Shown: positions 9,099 through 17,819, counted from the first letter of the stretch. The stretch: 64,000 bases of DNA from Varibaculum timonense_A (GCF_027694345.1 NZ_JAQEVU010000004.1:1-64000); one strand, 5' to 3'. Program-made: numbers and translations. Notes: generated by a model from the letters alone, not told the origin.

Positions 9099-12000
9099 GT
9101 GAGCACACAAGCAGATAAACCCGATAGTGAAATCCGGGGGATTAAAAAGGTAAATGTGGCTCGTGCCTCTGGGATTATGCTCGCGGGCACGATGCTTTCA
9201 CGGATTCTCGGTTTTGTGCGGGCAGCTTTACTTATTGCCCTGATTGGTTCTATCGGCGCAAATGATGCATTCCAGGCTGCCAATAACCTGCCGAACATTA
9301 TTTATAATCTGCTTGCCTCCTCTATCCTCTCCGCGGTTCTGGTACCTCAAATTGTGCGGGCTTTACAACGCAAGAATTCTGACGAGTTCATTAACCGGCT
9401 GCTTACTTTGTTCACTACCGGGCTGCTGGTGCTTACTCTTATTTGTGTCGCCCTAGCACCTGTTTTCATCACCCTTTTCGCCGCGAAACTAGATCCAGGG
9501 TGGAAACAGCTGGCAATCACGTTTTCTTATTGGTCACTCCCCCAAGTTTTCTTTTATGGTCTTTATTCGCTGTGGGGACAGTTCCTCAACGCGAAAGGTT
9601 CTTTTGGCCCATATATGTGGGCACCGGTGGTAAACAATGTGGTGGGCATTGCCGGGATATTTATTTTTTGGCAGGTATTAGGTACCGAAACTGATTGGGC
9701 AAAAGATCCCAGCGTTTGGACTGGGGAGCCTATAGCTTTACTTGCTGGGATATCTACTTTAGGTATCGTGGTGCAAGCCCTGATTTTATTGATTCCTCTG
9801 CGTCGCTCGGGATTCAAAATGCGACCGGTCTGGGGGATTCGTGGATACGGTCTCGGCGAAGTATCTCGCACCGCTATGTGGGCGTTTTCTGCGTTATGCG
9901 TAGCCCAACTGGGGTTTTTGGCGATTTCTAATATCGCGGCGGCAGCTAACGGTTATGCTTCAAAAAATCACGTTACTATCGCTACTACCACTGCTTATAA
10001 CACTGCCTTCACCGTATATATGATTCCGCAATCCATGATTGTAACCTCGGTGGTTACCGCCATGTTTACCTCGATGAGCGCTATGGTGGCGGTGGGGCAG
10101 CTTTCCCGTTTGCGTAACCAGTTTCTTGCCACCCAGCAGGGGGTTGGTTTGATTACCGCTCTATGTGCAGCGTTAATGATGGTCTTAGCTGTGCCGATTA
10201 TGCAGTTCATTATGCCTACCAGCGCTACTGCTTCCGTGCGCGCCTTTGCCCAGGTATTAGCGGTGATGGCGCTTGGGATTCCGTTCCTGGGATTTTTTAA
10301 CCTATCCCAAAGGTTAATTTTGGCTTTCGCTGATGCCCGGAGCACATTTTTTGTGCAAATCCCGATGACTATCTTCACTTTGGTTGTTTGTGGTTTAACC
10401 GTTGTTTTCTTACCAGTTAAATACTGGGTTGCAGGTGCGGCGGTGGGTGCCCAAATGTCTTACCTGGTGGGAGCAGCTCTAACTATTTGGTTGTTGCATA
10501 CTAAACATTTGCCGTTAAAGTTTACTTCTCAGCTTTGGCGTTCCCTGTGGACAATCATGCTGGCTGCGTTGGGATCTGCCTGCGCGGGCTGGTTGATTTT
10601 GCATTATTGGGGCCCATTTTCCGGCAGTGAACATGATTCAGCGCTTACCCATATTATGGGGGCTTTCGCCAGGGTGATGGTAGTGACCACGGTAATGACG
10701 ATTCTTTACTTAGGTCTGCTGCTCGCGTGGCGTTCGCCCGCCCTGGGATTATTGGCGGTTCCAGTCTGGAAGAAACTAGGGCGTGCTCGTCCTTTACCGC
10801 GCATACTAGCGTATGCACAGCAGGAGGCAGTTTTGGAAGATAGCGATAAATTGAGTGAAGACGAAAGCGAGCTCAGCGAGATAAAATCGGGGCAAGACTC
10901 TCCCGGGCAGGTAGAACCACAAGTGGATGAAACCCCAGTTATCGGCGGTAATGTAAATGCGCTAGACAGCGATACTGCTGAGGCATCACCGCTGGAACCT
11001 GAGGATGAAATAACTACAGAAGATGAGGACAAAGTGGGCAATGACCAGGTAAAAGTTAGCGCCGTGAGCTATAACGCTGATGGATACGTTAATCTGCAAT
11101 CCGGTATGAATCTGCGTTTTCCCTCGCAAGAAGATTTTGGTTTGATTACTCTGGGGCAACGTTTGGACGGAGATTTCTTACCAGAAAAGGATGTTTGGAC
11201 GGTTACTGATGAGGGCGAACAAAGCGCTGAGCTGCTAGTTTTGCAGGGTAAACGGGAAAATAGTAGAAGCTATTATCAGCGCCTACAACAGGTAAACGCC
11301 TCCTGTCTGCAAGACTTTATTTGGATTAGCTCTGACCCGGTGGATGCGGTTTTATTGCGGGCAATCCCGGCCCGTCCTCTAAGTCAAATTGTTTCCTCTG
11401 GAATGCCTCCCGAGGTGATTCATTCTCTAATCTCCCAGGTCAGCGAAGGGCTTTCCCAGTTACATCAAGCAGATTTGGCGCATGGAGCAATCGATCCGGC
11501 ACATATTTTGGTTGGTGCAGATGGGCAAGTGATTATCCGCTTGGATGTGGCTGACCAGAACGCTACTAATCATTTAAAAGAGGCGCAAACTCGGGATGGT
11601 CAGCAAGTATTAGAGCTGCTATATTTCCTGTGCAGCGGTAAACGTGACCAGTTTGAACAGGCGAAAAATGGCGAAAAACTGGCTCCGCCCTCGGATTTTC
11701 ATAACGGAAGCGATGTTGATTTAGATGCGGTCGCCCTCGCCGGGGTGGCGATACCTTCAGCGCGTCTGTGCCAGGCTATCTGGGAGCAACTGGGGCAAGC
11801 TGACCTAGAGCCGGTCGTGCAATGGTTAAAAAAGGATGATTCCCCGATGGAGAAAACCCCTGAAAAACCCAGTAAGAAACCGTTAGCAATGGAAGGTGCC
11901 CCTGTCGAGCTGGTCATAAAACCAGTGTTACCCCCGGCAGCTAAAATCCCGGATAGGCGTAATCATCCTTTTGTTGAACCGGCTGAAACCCAGGCGATTC

Positions 12001-13016
12001 CGCTGTCAGAAATGCAGGAAATGAACCTTAATCCCGAGGAAGAGCAGGCTGGTTCAGGGGCTTGGATTCCGCAAGCGGTCAGCAAGAATGATTCATTGTC
12101 GGATATGGCTACTCCTCCGAACTTTTTGGATCGTTTAAGTGGTGGCGATAAACCGGCAGGGCAAATCCCTACGCTGGCTGCTACGGTTTTGCCGTCTACC
12201 CCTTTTGAGGAGCAATCCGTTTCTAAGGACGAAATGGCGGGAGAAAAAGTTTCTGCTAGTTCTAAGAATCCGCACCAGGTTGAAAAGCAGAAAGCGAAGC
12301 TCGCTAGGAAGATGCAGCGCGATATGCAGCGGGTCGCCCGTACCCAGCAGCGAGAACAGCAGCGGCAGCAAAGGCGCCAAAAGCGGCTTTCCAAGCTGTC
12401 TCCAAGAGATTTAGAGCCGGTAAATGCTACTCGACGAGTAGTTGCCTCTAGCCTTGTTGGCATGGCGGCGCTGCTAGTAATCTCGGTGTTAGTGCTGATT
12501 TATTGGCCTCAGCATAACCCTCCGGTAGCTAAGCCTTCTCCTTCGCACTCTCAATCTCAAAAGCAGTCCTCTACAGTGACGGCAGCAAAACCGGCGGAGA
12601 TTGCCGGGGTTTCTTCTATAGATGCCGAGGGTAATGACACTGAACACCCAGAGCTTGCCGACCGGATGATTGACGGCAAGGAGGATTCTTGGTGGCGTTC
12701 TCGGTTCTTCCGTAACCCGAAACTAGGCGACCGGAATGGTTTTGGGGTGGTTGTTACTTTTAAAGATAAAGCTACTATTTCCGAGATTAGGTTAAAAACT
12801 AAGGCTCAGGGCGGAAAGATTGAGGTACGTTCTCTGCCTGATTCGGGACTTCCCCGGGATGGCAAAGTGCTTACTACCGGTTCTTTTGCTGATACGGTCA
12901 CTTTGAAGCTTAATCCTGCAACTAACGCTCATGCCCTGATTTTATGGTTCCCAGAACTGCCGGTAGATAACACTGGCAACAATCGAGCCACAATTTCAGA
13001 GATTTCCGTTTCCTAG
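9099..13016 (+). CDS. murJ: MurJ lipid II flippase fused to a pseudokinase and an extracellular domain
   Basis: A 1305-residue fusion starting at GTG 9099, directly abutting the previous stop. Residues about 20-560 are the 14-helix MviN/MurJ flippase, which moves lipid II across the membrane for peptidoglycan synthesis. After an acidic linker comes a kinase-like domain (about 640-870) in which the HRD motif reads HGAIDPAHIL (about 794) and the DFG position reads IRLDVAD, so it should be catalytically dead. A long charged linker leads to a membrane helix (about 1113-1135, SLVGMAALLVISVLVLIYW) and an outside discoidin-like beta domain. In M. tuberculosis the homologous pseudokinase binds FhaA when phosphorylated; the same role here is inferred. 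Confidence 0.93.
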   Translation: MSTQADKPDSEIRGIKKVNVARASGIMLAGTMLSRILGFVRAALLIALIGSIGANDAFQAANNLPNIIYNLLASSILSAVLVPQIVRALQRKNSDEFINRLLTLFTTGLLVLTLICVALAPVFITLFAAKLDPGWKQLAITFSYWSLPQVFFYGLYSLWGQFLNAKGSFGPYMWAPVVNNVVGIAGIFIFWQVLGTETDWAKDPSVWTGEPIALLAGISTLGIVVQALILLIPLRRSGFKMRPVWGIRGYGLGEVSRTAMWAFSALCVAQLGFLAISNIAAAANGYASKNHVTIATTTAYNTAFTVYMIPQSMIVTSVVTAMFTSMSAMVAVGQLSRLRNQFLATQQGVGLITALCAALMMVLAVPIMQFIMPTSATASVRAFAQVLAVMALGIPFLGFFNLSQRLILAFADARSTFFVQIPMTIFTLVVCGLTVVFLPVKYWVAGAAVGAQMSYLVGAALTIWLLHTKHLPLKFTSQLWRSLWTIMLAALGSACAGWLILHYWGPFSGSEHDSALTHIMGAFARVMVVTTVMTILYLGLLLAWRSPALGLLAVPVWKKLGRARPLPRILAYAQQEAVLEDSDKLSEDESELSEIKSGQDSPGQVEPQVDETPVIGGNVNALDSDTAEASPLEPEDEITTEDEDKVGNDQVKVSAVSYNADGYVNLQSGMNLRFPSQEDFGLITLGQRLDGDFLPEKDVWTVTDEGEQSAELLVLQGKRENSRSYYQRLQQVNASCLQDFIWISSDPVDAVLLRAIPARPLSQIVSSGMPPEVIHSLISQVSEGLSQLHQADLAHGAIDPAHILVGADGQVIIRLDVADQNATNHLKEAQTRDGQQVLELLYFLCSGKRDQFEQAKNGEKLAPPSDFHNGSDVDLDAVALAGVAIPSARLCQAIWEQLGQADLEPVVQWLKKDDSPMEKTPEKPSKKPLAMEGAPVELVIKPVLPPAAKIPDRRNHPFVEPAETQAIPLSEMQEMNLNPEEEQAGSGAWIPQAVSKNDSLSDMATPPNFLDRLSGGDKPAGQIPTLAATVLPSTPFEEQSVSKDEMAGEKVSASSKNPHQVEKQKAKLARKMQRDMQRVARTQQREQQRQQRRQKRLSKLSPRDLEPVNATRRVVASSLVGMAALLVISVLVLIYWPQHNPPVAKPSPSHSQSQKQSSTVTAAKPAEIAGVSSIDAEGNDTEHPELADRMIDGKEDSWWRSRFFRNPKLGDRNGFGVVVTFKDKATISEIRLKTKAQGGKIEVRSLPDSGLPRDGKVLTTGSFADTVTLKLNPATNAHALILWFPELPVDNTGNNRATISEISVS

Positions 13017-13068
13017 CAAAGCTCATTGGGTTTTCCAGGTTTGCGAATAGATTGGTTCGGTCTTTGAG

Positions 13069-13119
13069 TCACCGTTCGGACTCCTCGTTGTACCAGTAAC
13101 CCCGTTCAGGATTACACAC
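13069..13119 (-). CDS. Candidate 16-residue micro-ORF (uncertain)
   Basis: On the minus strand a GTG start at 13119 is preceded, with an 8-nt gap, by a near-perfect ribosome binding site (GGAGGA, + strand 13128-13133). The reading is MCNPERGYWYNEESER, then TGA. The last seven residues plus stop lie in a 25-bp direct repeat whose other copy (13163-13187) is open in the same sense and is followed directly by a terminator. No downstream gene is on this strand, so a leader-peptide role is unlikely. It may be only a relic of a duplicated tRNA flank. Confidence 0.25.
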   Translation of the reverse strand: MCNPERGYWYNEESER

Positions 13120-13140
13120 AACTTCGTCCTCCTCACTAAT

Positions 13141-13164
13141 GAAAAAAGCCCGAAGGCTTTTTTC
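13141..13164. terminator. Bidirectional rho-independent terminator
   Basis: The perfect stem GAAAAAAGCC-CGAA-GGCTTTTTTC gives a T-run on both strands. On the plus strand it can end the NUDIX-DUF6049-murJ transcript. On the minus strand it lies directly after the TGA of the repeat copy at 13163-13187. Confidence 0.85.
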
Positions 13165-13183
13165 ACCGTTCGGACTCCTCGTT

Positions 13184-13371
13184 GTACGCCCGCAGGGGAT
13201 CGGCGGTGCTACGCACCAGCAACGGTTTTCGGAGCAGAGTCCCCGAAAACCACTGGCGCGGGCGAACGCTCAACCCGCGTTCGCTGCCTCCCCGCGCCAG
13301 CCCTCACGGGTTCGATCCCAGGGACTCAAAATTATTTAAGCCCGGCGCAAGGCCGGGCTTAAATAATTTAG

Positions 13372-13389
<18 letters not shown>
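13184..13389. repeat. 19-bp att-like duplication of the tRNA-Lys 3' end
   Basis: GTACGCCCGCAGGGGATCG is present at 13184-13202 and again at 13371-13389. The second copy is the 3' end of the tRNA-Lys gene (T-arm end, acceptor strand, discriminator base). The 168 bp between them are almost all hairpins. A direct repeat of a tRNA 3' end bounding foreign-looking DNA is the classic mark of site-specific integration at a tRNA gene, but no integrase remains. Confidence 0.6.
13329..13369 (-). terminator. Terminator hairpin downstream of tRNA-Lys
   Basis: An 18-bp perfect inverted repeat (arms 13329-13346 and 13352-13369, 5-nt loop) has a GC-rich core GCCCGGC and AT-rich base. It begins 2 nt past the tRNA-Lys 3' end and is followed on the minus strand by TTTTG, as expected for a rho-independent terminator. 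Confidence 0.8.
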
Positions 13390-13444
<55 letters not shown>

Positions 13445-13590
13445 TTGTCGTAAAGACAAGCTCCATTCTACAAGTAGACCCCGCTTTCCCCCAACTCAGA
13501 TTTTGGTTGCTTCCCTCACTAAAGACACCGTAAAGTAGTATTCAAATCCCTCCATACTTCGGCGGGTTTTGTTTCTAAGAAAGGGTTCTC

Positions 13591-14805
13591 ATGCTCACGC
13601 CAACTACTTTTGGAACTCCCCTATCAAAATCTGCTTTACGAGTACTGTTACTCGGCTCAGGAGAGTTAGGCAAAGAGCTAGCAATCGCATTCATGCGTAT
13701 CGGGGTAGAGGTTCATGCTGCTGACCGTTACCAAAATGCTCCCGCCCAGCAGGTAGCACACTATTCGCATACCCTCGATATGACTAACGGTGAGCAGGTC
13801 GCCCTATTGGTTAAAAAAATCCGTCCCCACTTTATCGTTCCCGAGATTGAGGCAATTGCTACCGAGACTCTCGAAAAAATTGCCGCTTCCAGTCAGGTAA
13901 CAGTCATCCCCACCGCTCACGCCACCCGTCTCACCATGGATAGGGAGGGTATCCGGCGGCTTGCCGCCGAAAAACTTGGGATACCAACTTCCCGATACCT
14001 TTTTGCTACCGGCAAAGAACAAATGCGCCAAGCGGTAGAGAAAATTGGTCTGCCCTGCATTGTAAAACCGGTAATGTCCTCCTCTGGAAAAGGACAATCC
14101 TTAATAAAAAGCCCGGAAGAAATCGATTGCGCCTGGAATTACGCCCTAGAGGGTGGGCGCGGAGACAGTCAAGGTCGAGTAATAGTGGAGCAACTGGTTG
14201 ATTTTGACTATGAAATCACCCTGCTAACGGTACGTTCTTTGGATGCTCAAACCGGTCAGACAATCACCAGTTTTTGTCAGCCAATTGGACATCGGCAAGA
14301 GCACGGGGATTACCAAGAATCTTGGCAACCAGCCCCTATGGGCAGTGAAGTATTGAGCAAAGCGCAAGACATTGCTGAAAAAGTCACTTCTGCTTTGGGA
14401 GGGCGCGGCCTGTTCGGGGTGGAACTGTTTATTTGTGGTGATGAAGTCCTATTTTCTGAGGTGTCGCCGCGTCCTCACGACACCGGAATGGTCACCATGG
14501 TCACCGGATACCTGTCAGAGTTTGAGCTTCATGCCCGCGCTATTTTAGGTCTACCGGTTGATACCCGTCTGCGCACTCCCGGAGCCTCCGCGGTTATTAG
14601 CGGCACCACTCAAAGTTCGGCACCGGTTTACCGAGGTCTAGCTAAGGCTCTTTCCCTACCGGAAGTAGATATTCGCCTATTTGGTAAACCTGATTGCCGT
14701 CCCGGTCGCAGAATGGGAGTAGCTTTAGCCCGTGGGAACGATATTCCTCAGGCACTGAACCGAGCAAAGGAAGCAGCACGCTCAATTACGGTAGAGGACG
14801 CTTAG
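13591..14805 (+). CDS. purT: Formate-dependent GAR transformylase (PurT)
   Basis: A 404-residue ATP-grasp enzyme that makes formyl-GAR from GAR, formate and ATP, a folate-independent step of purine synthesis. The N-terminal domain has LLLGSGELGKELAIAF (about 18-33) and the PurT signature IRPHFIVPEIEAIATETL (about 79-96). The ATP-grasp core has MSSSGKGQSLI and the metal site FSEVSPRPHDTGMVT. Length is normal. ATG 13591 has AAAGGG upstream. Use of formate fits an anaerobic lifestyle. It appears to be a single-gene unit behind a 146-bp spacer from tRNA-Lys. Confidence 0.95.
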   Translation: MLTPTTFGTPLSKSALRVLLLGSGELGKELAIAFMRIGVEVHAADRYQNAPAQQVAHYSHTLDMTNGEQVALLVKKIRPHFIVPEIEAIATETLEKIAASSQVTVIPTAHATRLTMDREGIRRLAAEKLGIPTSRYLFATGKEQMRQAVEKIGLPCIVKPVMSSSGKGQSLIKSPEEIDCAWNYALEGGRGDSQGRVIVEQLVDFDYEITLLTVRSLDAQTGQTITSFCQPIGHRQEHGDYQESWQPAPMGSEVLSKAQDIAEKVTSALGGRGLFGVELFICGDEVLFSEVSPRPHDTGMVTMVTGYLSEFELHARAILGLPVDTRLRTPGASAVISGTTQSSAPVYRGLAKALSLPEVDIRLFGKPDCRPGRRMGVALARGNDIPQALNRAKEAARSITVEDA

Positions 14806-15022
14806 TTGCTGAAATATAAAAGGATTATTTACCTTAGTAAAACCCTATTTTCTTGACGATTTTTTCTCTATATTTTTTCCGGTTAGCAATCAGGGAAATT
14901 TTATAGAAATACTTTCCACCAACAGATATGTTGGTTTAAACTACAAGTAACTAAGTAGAATTATTGCTATTAGGAACATCAGAAAAACATCATTAATCAA
15001 TCAAATGGGGGAAAATAACCTT

Positions 15023-15346
15023 ATGGCACGGAAAACTAGAATAGTTCTTATTGATGATATTAACGGTGAACTTGGTGATGAAACCATAAAGTTCGGTCTG
15101 GATGGTATCGATTATGAAATCGATTTATCTACAGAAAACGCCAATAAACTTCGGGAAGCTTTAGATCCGTGGGTTCAGGCGGGACGACGGGTAGGTGGAC
15201 GCCGAATAGCGGGAACCGATAAGCGTCCAGCTTCTGATGCCGCCAAGATTCGTGATTGGGCGAAGGAACAAAATATCGAGGTATCCGAGAAAGGACGTAT
15301 CTCAGCCAAGATACGCTCAGCCTATTACCGTACCCATTTGCAATAG
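15023..15346 (+). CDS. lsr2: Lsr2 family nucleoid-associated silencer
   Basis: A 107-residue Lsr2 protein, the actinobacterial H-NS-like factor that bridges AT-rich DNA and silences acquired genes. The N-terminal dimerisation half has RIVLIDDINGE and ETIKFGLDGIDYEIDLS. The C-terminal DNA-binding half has KIRDWAKEQNIEVSEKGRIS. The AT-hook-like RGR that enters the minor groove reads KGR here. An earlier in-frame ATG at 15005 would add six residues; ATG 15023 is preferred because MARKTRIVL matches the family start and a G-rich SD lies upstream. The 217-bp upstream region is AT-rich, which would allow autoregulation. Confidence 0.93.
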   Translation: MARKTRIVLIDDINGELGDETIKFGLDGIDYEIDLSTENANKLREALDPWVQAGRRVGGRRIAGTDKRPASDAAKIRDWAKEQNIEVSEKGRISAKIRSAYYRTHLQ

Positions 15347-15399
15347 TTTCGGGACTTTCACCCCGTGCGCCTTGAACCAAAAAATGAAAGACTAAGGAT

Positions 15400-16134
15400 A
15401 TGACTTACAAACTGATACTGCTCCGTCATGGGCAAAGCGAATGGAATGCAAAGAATCTTTTCACCGGTTGGGTGGATGTTCCCCTCTCTGATCAGGGACG
15501 CCAGGAAGCTGTTCATGGTGGCGAACTGATGAAACAAGAGAACATTTTGCCAGATGTGGTTTTCACTTCTTTGTTACGCCGGGCGATTATGACCGCTAAT
15601 CTTTCTTTGGATGCGGCTGATCGTCACTGGATTCCGGTTCAGCGAAGCTGGCGTTTGAATGAACGCCACTATGGCGCTTTGCAGGGCAAAGACAAGAAAG
15701 CTATCCGGGACGAATACGGCGATGAACAGTTCATGTTGTGGCGTCGTTCCTACTCCACTCCGCCTCCGGAAATCGAACTGGGTTCTGAGTTTTCCCAAGA
15801 TCAAGATCCACGCTACTGCGGGGAACCGATTCCGCGTACTGAATGCCTAGAGCAGGTACTAGAGCGCCTACTTCCCTATTGGGAGGAAGCGATTGTCCCC
15901 GAGCTAAAGAGCGGTAAGACGGTTATGGTTGCCGCACATGGCAATTCGCTGCGTGCGATTGTTAAGCACCTGGATCAGATTAGTGACGAGGATATCTCTG
16001 AGCTTAATATCCCTACTGGGGTTCCGCTTTACTACGAGTTGGATGAGAATCTCCAGCCCGTGAAAAAGGGTGGCACTTACCTGGATCCGGATGCGCAGGC
16101 AAAGATTGCGGCTGTAGCTAACCAGGGCAAATAG
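15400..16134 (+). CDS. gpmA: 2,3-bisphosphoglycerate-dependent phosphoglycerate mutase
   Basis: A 244-residue dPGM that interconverts 3- and 2-phosphoglycerate in glycolysis. The phosphohistidine motif LILLRHGQSEWN (His about 11) is near the start. WRLNERHYGALQGKDK (about 83-98) and the second catalytic His in VAAHGNSLRA are also present. Length matches the family. It starts 53 nt after lsr2 and is followed by a strong terminator, so it may be cotranscribed with lsr2 or have its own promoter in the spacer. Confidence 0.96.
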   Translation: MTYKLILLRHGQSEWNAKNLFTGWVDVPLSDQGRQEAVHGGELMKQENILPDVVFTSLLRRAIMTANLSLDAADRHWIPVQRSWRLNERHYGALQGKDKKAIRDEYGDEQFMLWRRSYSTPPPEIELGSEFSQDQDPRYCGEPIPRTECLEQVLERLLPYWEEAIVPELKSGKTVMVAAHGNSLRAIVKHLDQISDEDISELNIPTGVPLYYELDENLQPVKKGGTYLDPDAQAKIAAVANQGK

Positions 16135-16152
16135 TAGCTTTTCTTTTTGATT

Positions 16153-16185
16153 AATCCCCGAGGACGTCCTCGGGGATTTTTCTTT
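16153..16185 (+). terminator. Rho-independent terminator after gpmA
   Basis: A 26-bp perfect palindrome (16153-16178, arms AATCCCCGAGGAC and its complement) is followed by a T-rich tract on the plus strand, 18 nt past the gpmA stop. Confidence 0.88.
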
Positions 16186-16444
16186 GCCTCGGTTTTTCTG
16201 GTTTCGGTTTCCCTTTGATGATAGGGGTTTTAAGGGGCTATAAGTTTTTAAAAGAGATTACCGCCACTTTCGGGCAGGTTTGTAGCAGTGAACACATATT
16301 TGTGGCAAACTTAAGGACAGGTGCTACCTGCACCTGTGTCACTGGTGACACGTTTGGTGGACGCTGGCGTCGGCTGAACAGTTACATGAGGCACTCCACT
16401 CGGATCGTCGGGCACGTACCTGCCCGTGGAGGAGAGATATTAAT
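16186..16444 (+). promoter_or_regulatory. Folded leader upstream of the sugar ABC ATPase gene
   Basis: About 250 bp without a credible gene. Three ordered dyads lie close to the ABC ATPase start: ACAGGTG/CACCTGT (16317-16337, 7-nt loop), GTGTCAC-TG-GTGACAC (16336-16351), and CGGGCA/TGCCCG (16409-16426), which ends just before the SD GGAGGAG. The first two share two bases, so they cannot form fully together. This could be a repressor operator, an attenuator or a structured 5' UTR. Confidence 0.5.
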
Positions 16445-17575
16445 ATGGCAAGAATAGTTTTTGATTCCGTTACTCGGGTTTACCCCGGTTCAGATCATCC
16501 AGCTGTAGACAGGTTGAATCTGGAAATTGCTGATGGCGAGTTTCTAGTTTTGGTTGGTCCTTCTGGTTGCGGAAAGTCCACTTCTTTGCGGATGCTAGCC
16601 GGGCTAGAGGATGTTAATTCCGGCAAGATTTATATCGGCGATAACGATGTCACCGATATGGCTCCCAAGGATCGCGATATCGCCATGGTTTTCCAGAACT
16701 ATGCGCTTTACCCGCACATGACGGTGCGTCAAAACATGGGTTTCGCCCTCAAGATCGCTAAGGTTCCGCAGGCAGAAATCGATAAGCGGGTGGAACAGGC
16801 TGCCGCGACTCTTGATTTGACCGAATATTTGGATCGTAAACCGAAGGCTCTTTCTGGTGGTCAGCGTCAGCGGGTAGCGATGGGGCGCGCGATTGTGCGT
16901 AAACCCCAGGTGTTCTTGATGGATGAACCGCTGTCGAACTTGGATGCGAAGCTGCGTGTACAAACCCGTACCCAGATTGCCCAGTTGCAGCGCACTTTAG
17001 GGGTTACTACTCTTTACGTTACTCACGACCAGACTGAGGCTCTGACTATGGGTGACCGGATTGCGGTTATCGCTGGTGGTGTTTTGCAGCAGGTTGGTAC
17101 CCCTGAGGAGCTTTATGATCGCCCAGGTAATGCTTTCGTGGCGGCCTTCATTGGTTCACCGGCTATGAATATCGGTACTTTCCGGGTTGATAACGGAGTG
17201 GCTGTCCTTGGTGATGCTCGCATTCCGCTCAGCCAGGCTACGCTAGATGCGATGACTCCTGAAGATAATGGGGAAATCATTATTGGTTTCCGCCCTGAGG
17301 CTTTGGATGTTCAAGCTGACGGTCAGGATATGGCTCATAGCATTCCAATTAAGGTTACCCATGTGGAAGAACTAGGTTCTGATGCTTACGTTTATGGAAC
17401 GCTGGCTGGTCATGATCCCAGTCTGCGCACTGATGACAAGCCGCGCCTGGCTCAGGTTACGGTTCGCGTTCCTCCGCGTACCGCTCCTCCAGCAGGTTCG
17501 ATTATGCCGGTCAGGATTCGCCCTGGTGGTCAGCATAACTTCTCTGCTGCTACTCAGAATCGGTTGCCTGAATAG
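16445..17575 (+). CDS. MsmK/UgpC-type sugar ABC transporter ATPase
   Basis: A 376-residue cytoplasmic ATPase that powers carbohydrate importers. Walker A is GPSGCGKST (38-46), the Q-loop is VFQNYALYPHMTV, the signature is ALSGGQRQR (about 135), Walker B is VFLMDEPLSNLD (about 156-167), and the H-loop is LYVTHDQTEA. The C-terminal third is the OB-fold regulatory domain of the MalK/MsmK family (IIIGFRPEAL). No permease or binding protein gene is adjacent. In actinobacteria such orphan ATPases (MsiK) serve several sugar importers, and that is the likely role here. ATG 16445 has GGAGGAG upstream; a terminator follows the stop. Confidence 0.92.
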   Translation: MARIVFDSVTRVYPGSDHPAVDRLNLEIADGEFLVLVGPSGCGKSTSLRMLAGLEDVNSGKIYIGDNDVTDMAPKDRDIAMVFQNYALYPHMTVRQNMGFALKIAKVPQAEIDKRVEQAAATLDLTEYLDRKPKALSGGQRQRVAMGRAIVRKPQVFLMDEPLSNLDAKLRVQTRTQIAQLQRTLGVTTLYVTHDQTEALTMGDRIAVIAGGVLQQVGTPEELYDRPGNAFVAAFIGSPAMNIGTFRVDNGVAVLGDARIPLSQATLDAMTPEDNGEIIIGFRPEALDVQADGQDMAHSIPIKVTHVEELGSDAYVYGTLAGHDPSLRTDDKPRLAQVTVRVPPRTAPPAGSIMPVRIRPGGQHNFSAATQNRLPE

Positions 17576-17601
17576 AGCGTTATAGGATTTAGATTCCTCT
17601 C

Positions 17602-17643
17602 AAAGTTTTGGGGGCTGGCGAAATTCCTGCCCCCAAAACTTTT
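17602..17643 (+). terminator. Rho-independent terminator after the ABC ATPase gene
   Basis: The stem AAAGTTTTGGGGGC pairs with GCCCCCAAAACTTT (13-nt loop) and is followed by TTTTTTG on the plus strand, 27 nt after the stop codon. Confidence 0.9.
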
Positions 17644-17749
17644 TTTGTTTTAGATTTTTAGCTGCTAATCCTTAATTTTTGGTATTGCTTAATTTTTGGG
17701 TCTTTACCCTGGTTTTTATTTTTATCTGGAATGGTGTGGAGAGTAACCG

Positions 17750-17796
17750 CGGGTTTGGGTTTATTGCGCCTATTTGGCTCTATAAACCCAAACCCG
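17750..17796. repeat. 15-bp perfect inverted repeat
   Basis: Arms CGGGTTTGGGTTTAT (17750-17764) and its complement (17782-17796) are separated by a 17-nt loop. It may act as a backup terminator for either convergent transcript, but no T-run follows. Confidence 0.6.
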
Positions 17797-17819
17797 ATTG
17801 ACAGTTCTTGTTTAACGTA

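Larger units (their letters stand above)
13069..13187. repeat. 25-bp direct repeat pair
   Basis: The sequence beginning TCACCGTTCGGACTCCTCG occurs identically at 13069-13093 and 13163-13187, 94 bp apart, with the terminator 13141-13164 just before the second copy. The second copy runs into the 19-bp partial tRNA-Lys duplicate by sharing GTAC. Confidence 0.85.
13017..13371. other. Repeat-rich, highly folded spacer between murJ and tRNA-Lys
   Basis: No long gene is convincing here. The spacer holds a 25-bp direct repeat (13069-13093 and 13163-13187), a strong bidirectional terminator (13141-13164), a 19-bp copy of the tRNA-Lys 3' end (13184-13202), and several hairpins in a row: GGTGC/GCACC at about 13205, GGTTTTCGG/CCGAAAACC at about 13221-13248, a nested stem based on CTGGCGCGGG from about 13253, and 13329-13369. 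The layout suggests a small insertion at the tRNA 3' end. Confidence 0.7.

Noticed and set aside
13203..13330. A further tRNA (GGTTCGATCCC T-loop-like sequence near 13310)
   Set aside because: The flanking bases do not form a five-pair T stem and no matching acceptor or anticodon arm could be built.
16215..16457. 80-aa reading frame before the ABC ATPase gene
   Set aside because: It overlaps the SD and start of the ATPase gene, has odd composition with no family likeness, and covers the folded leader.
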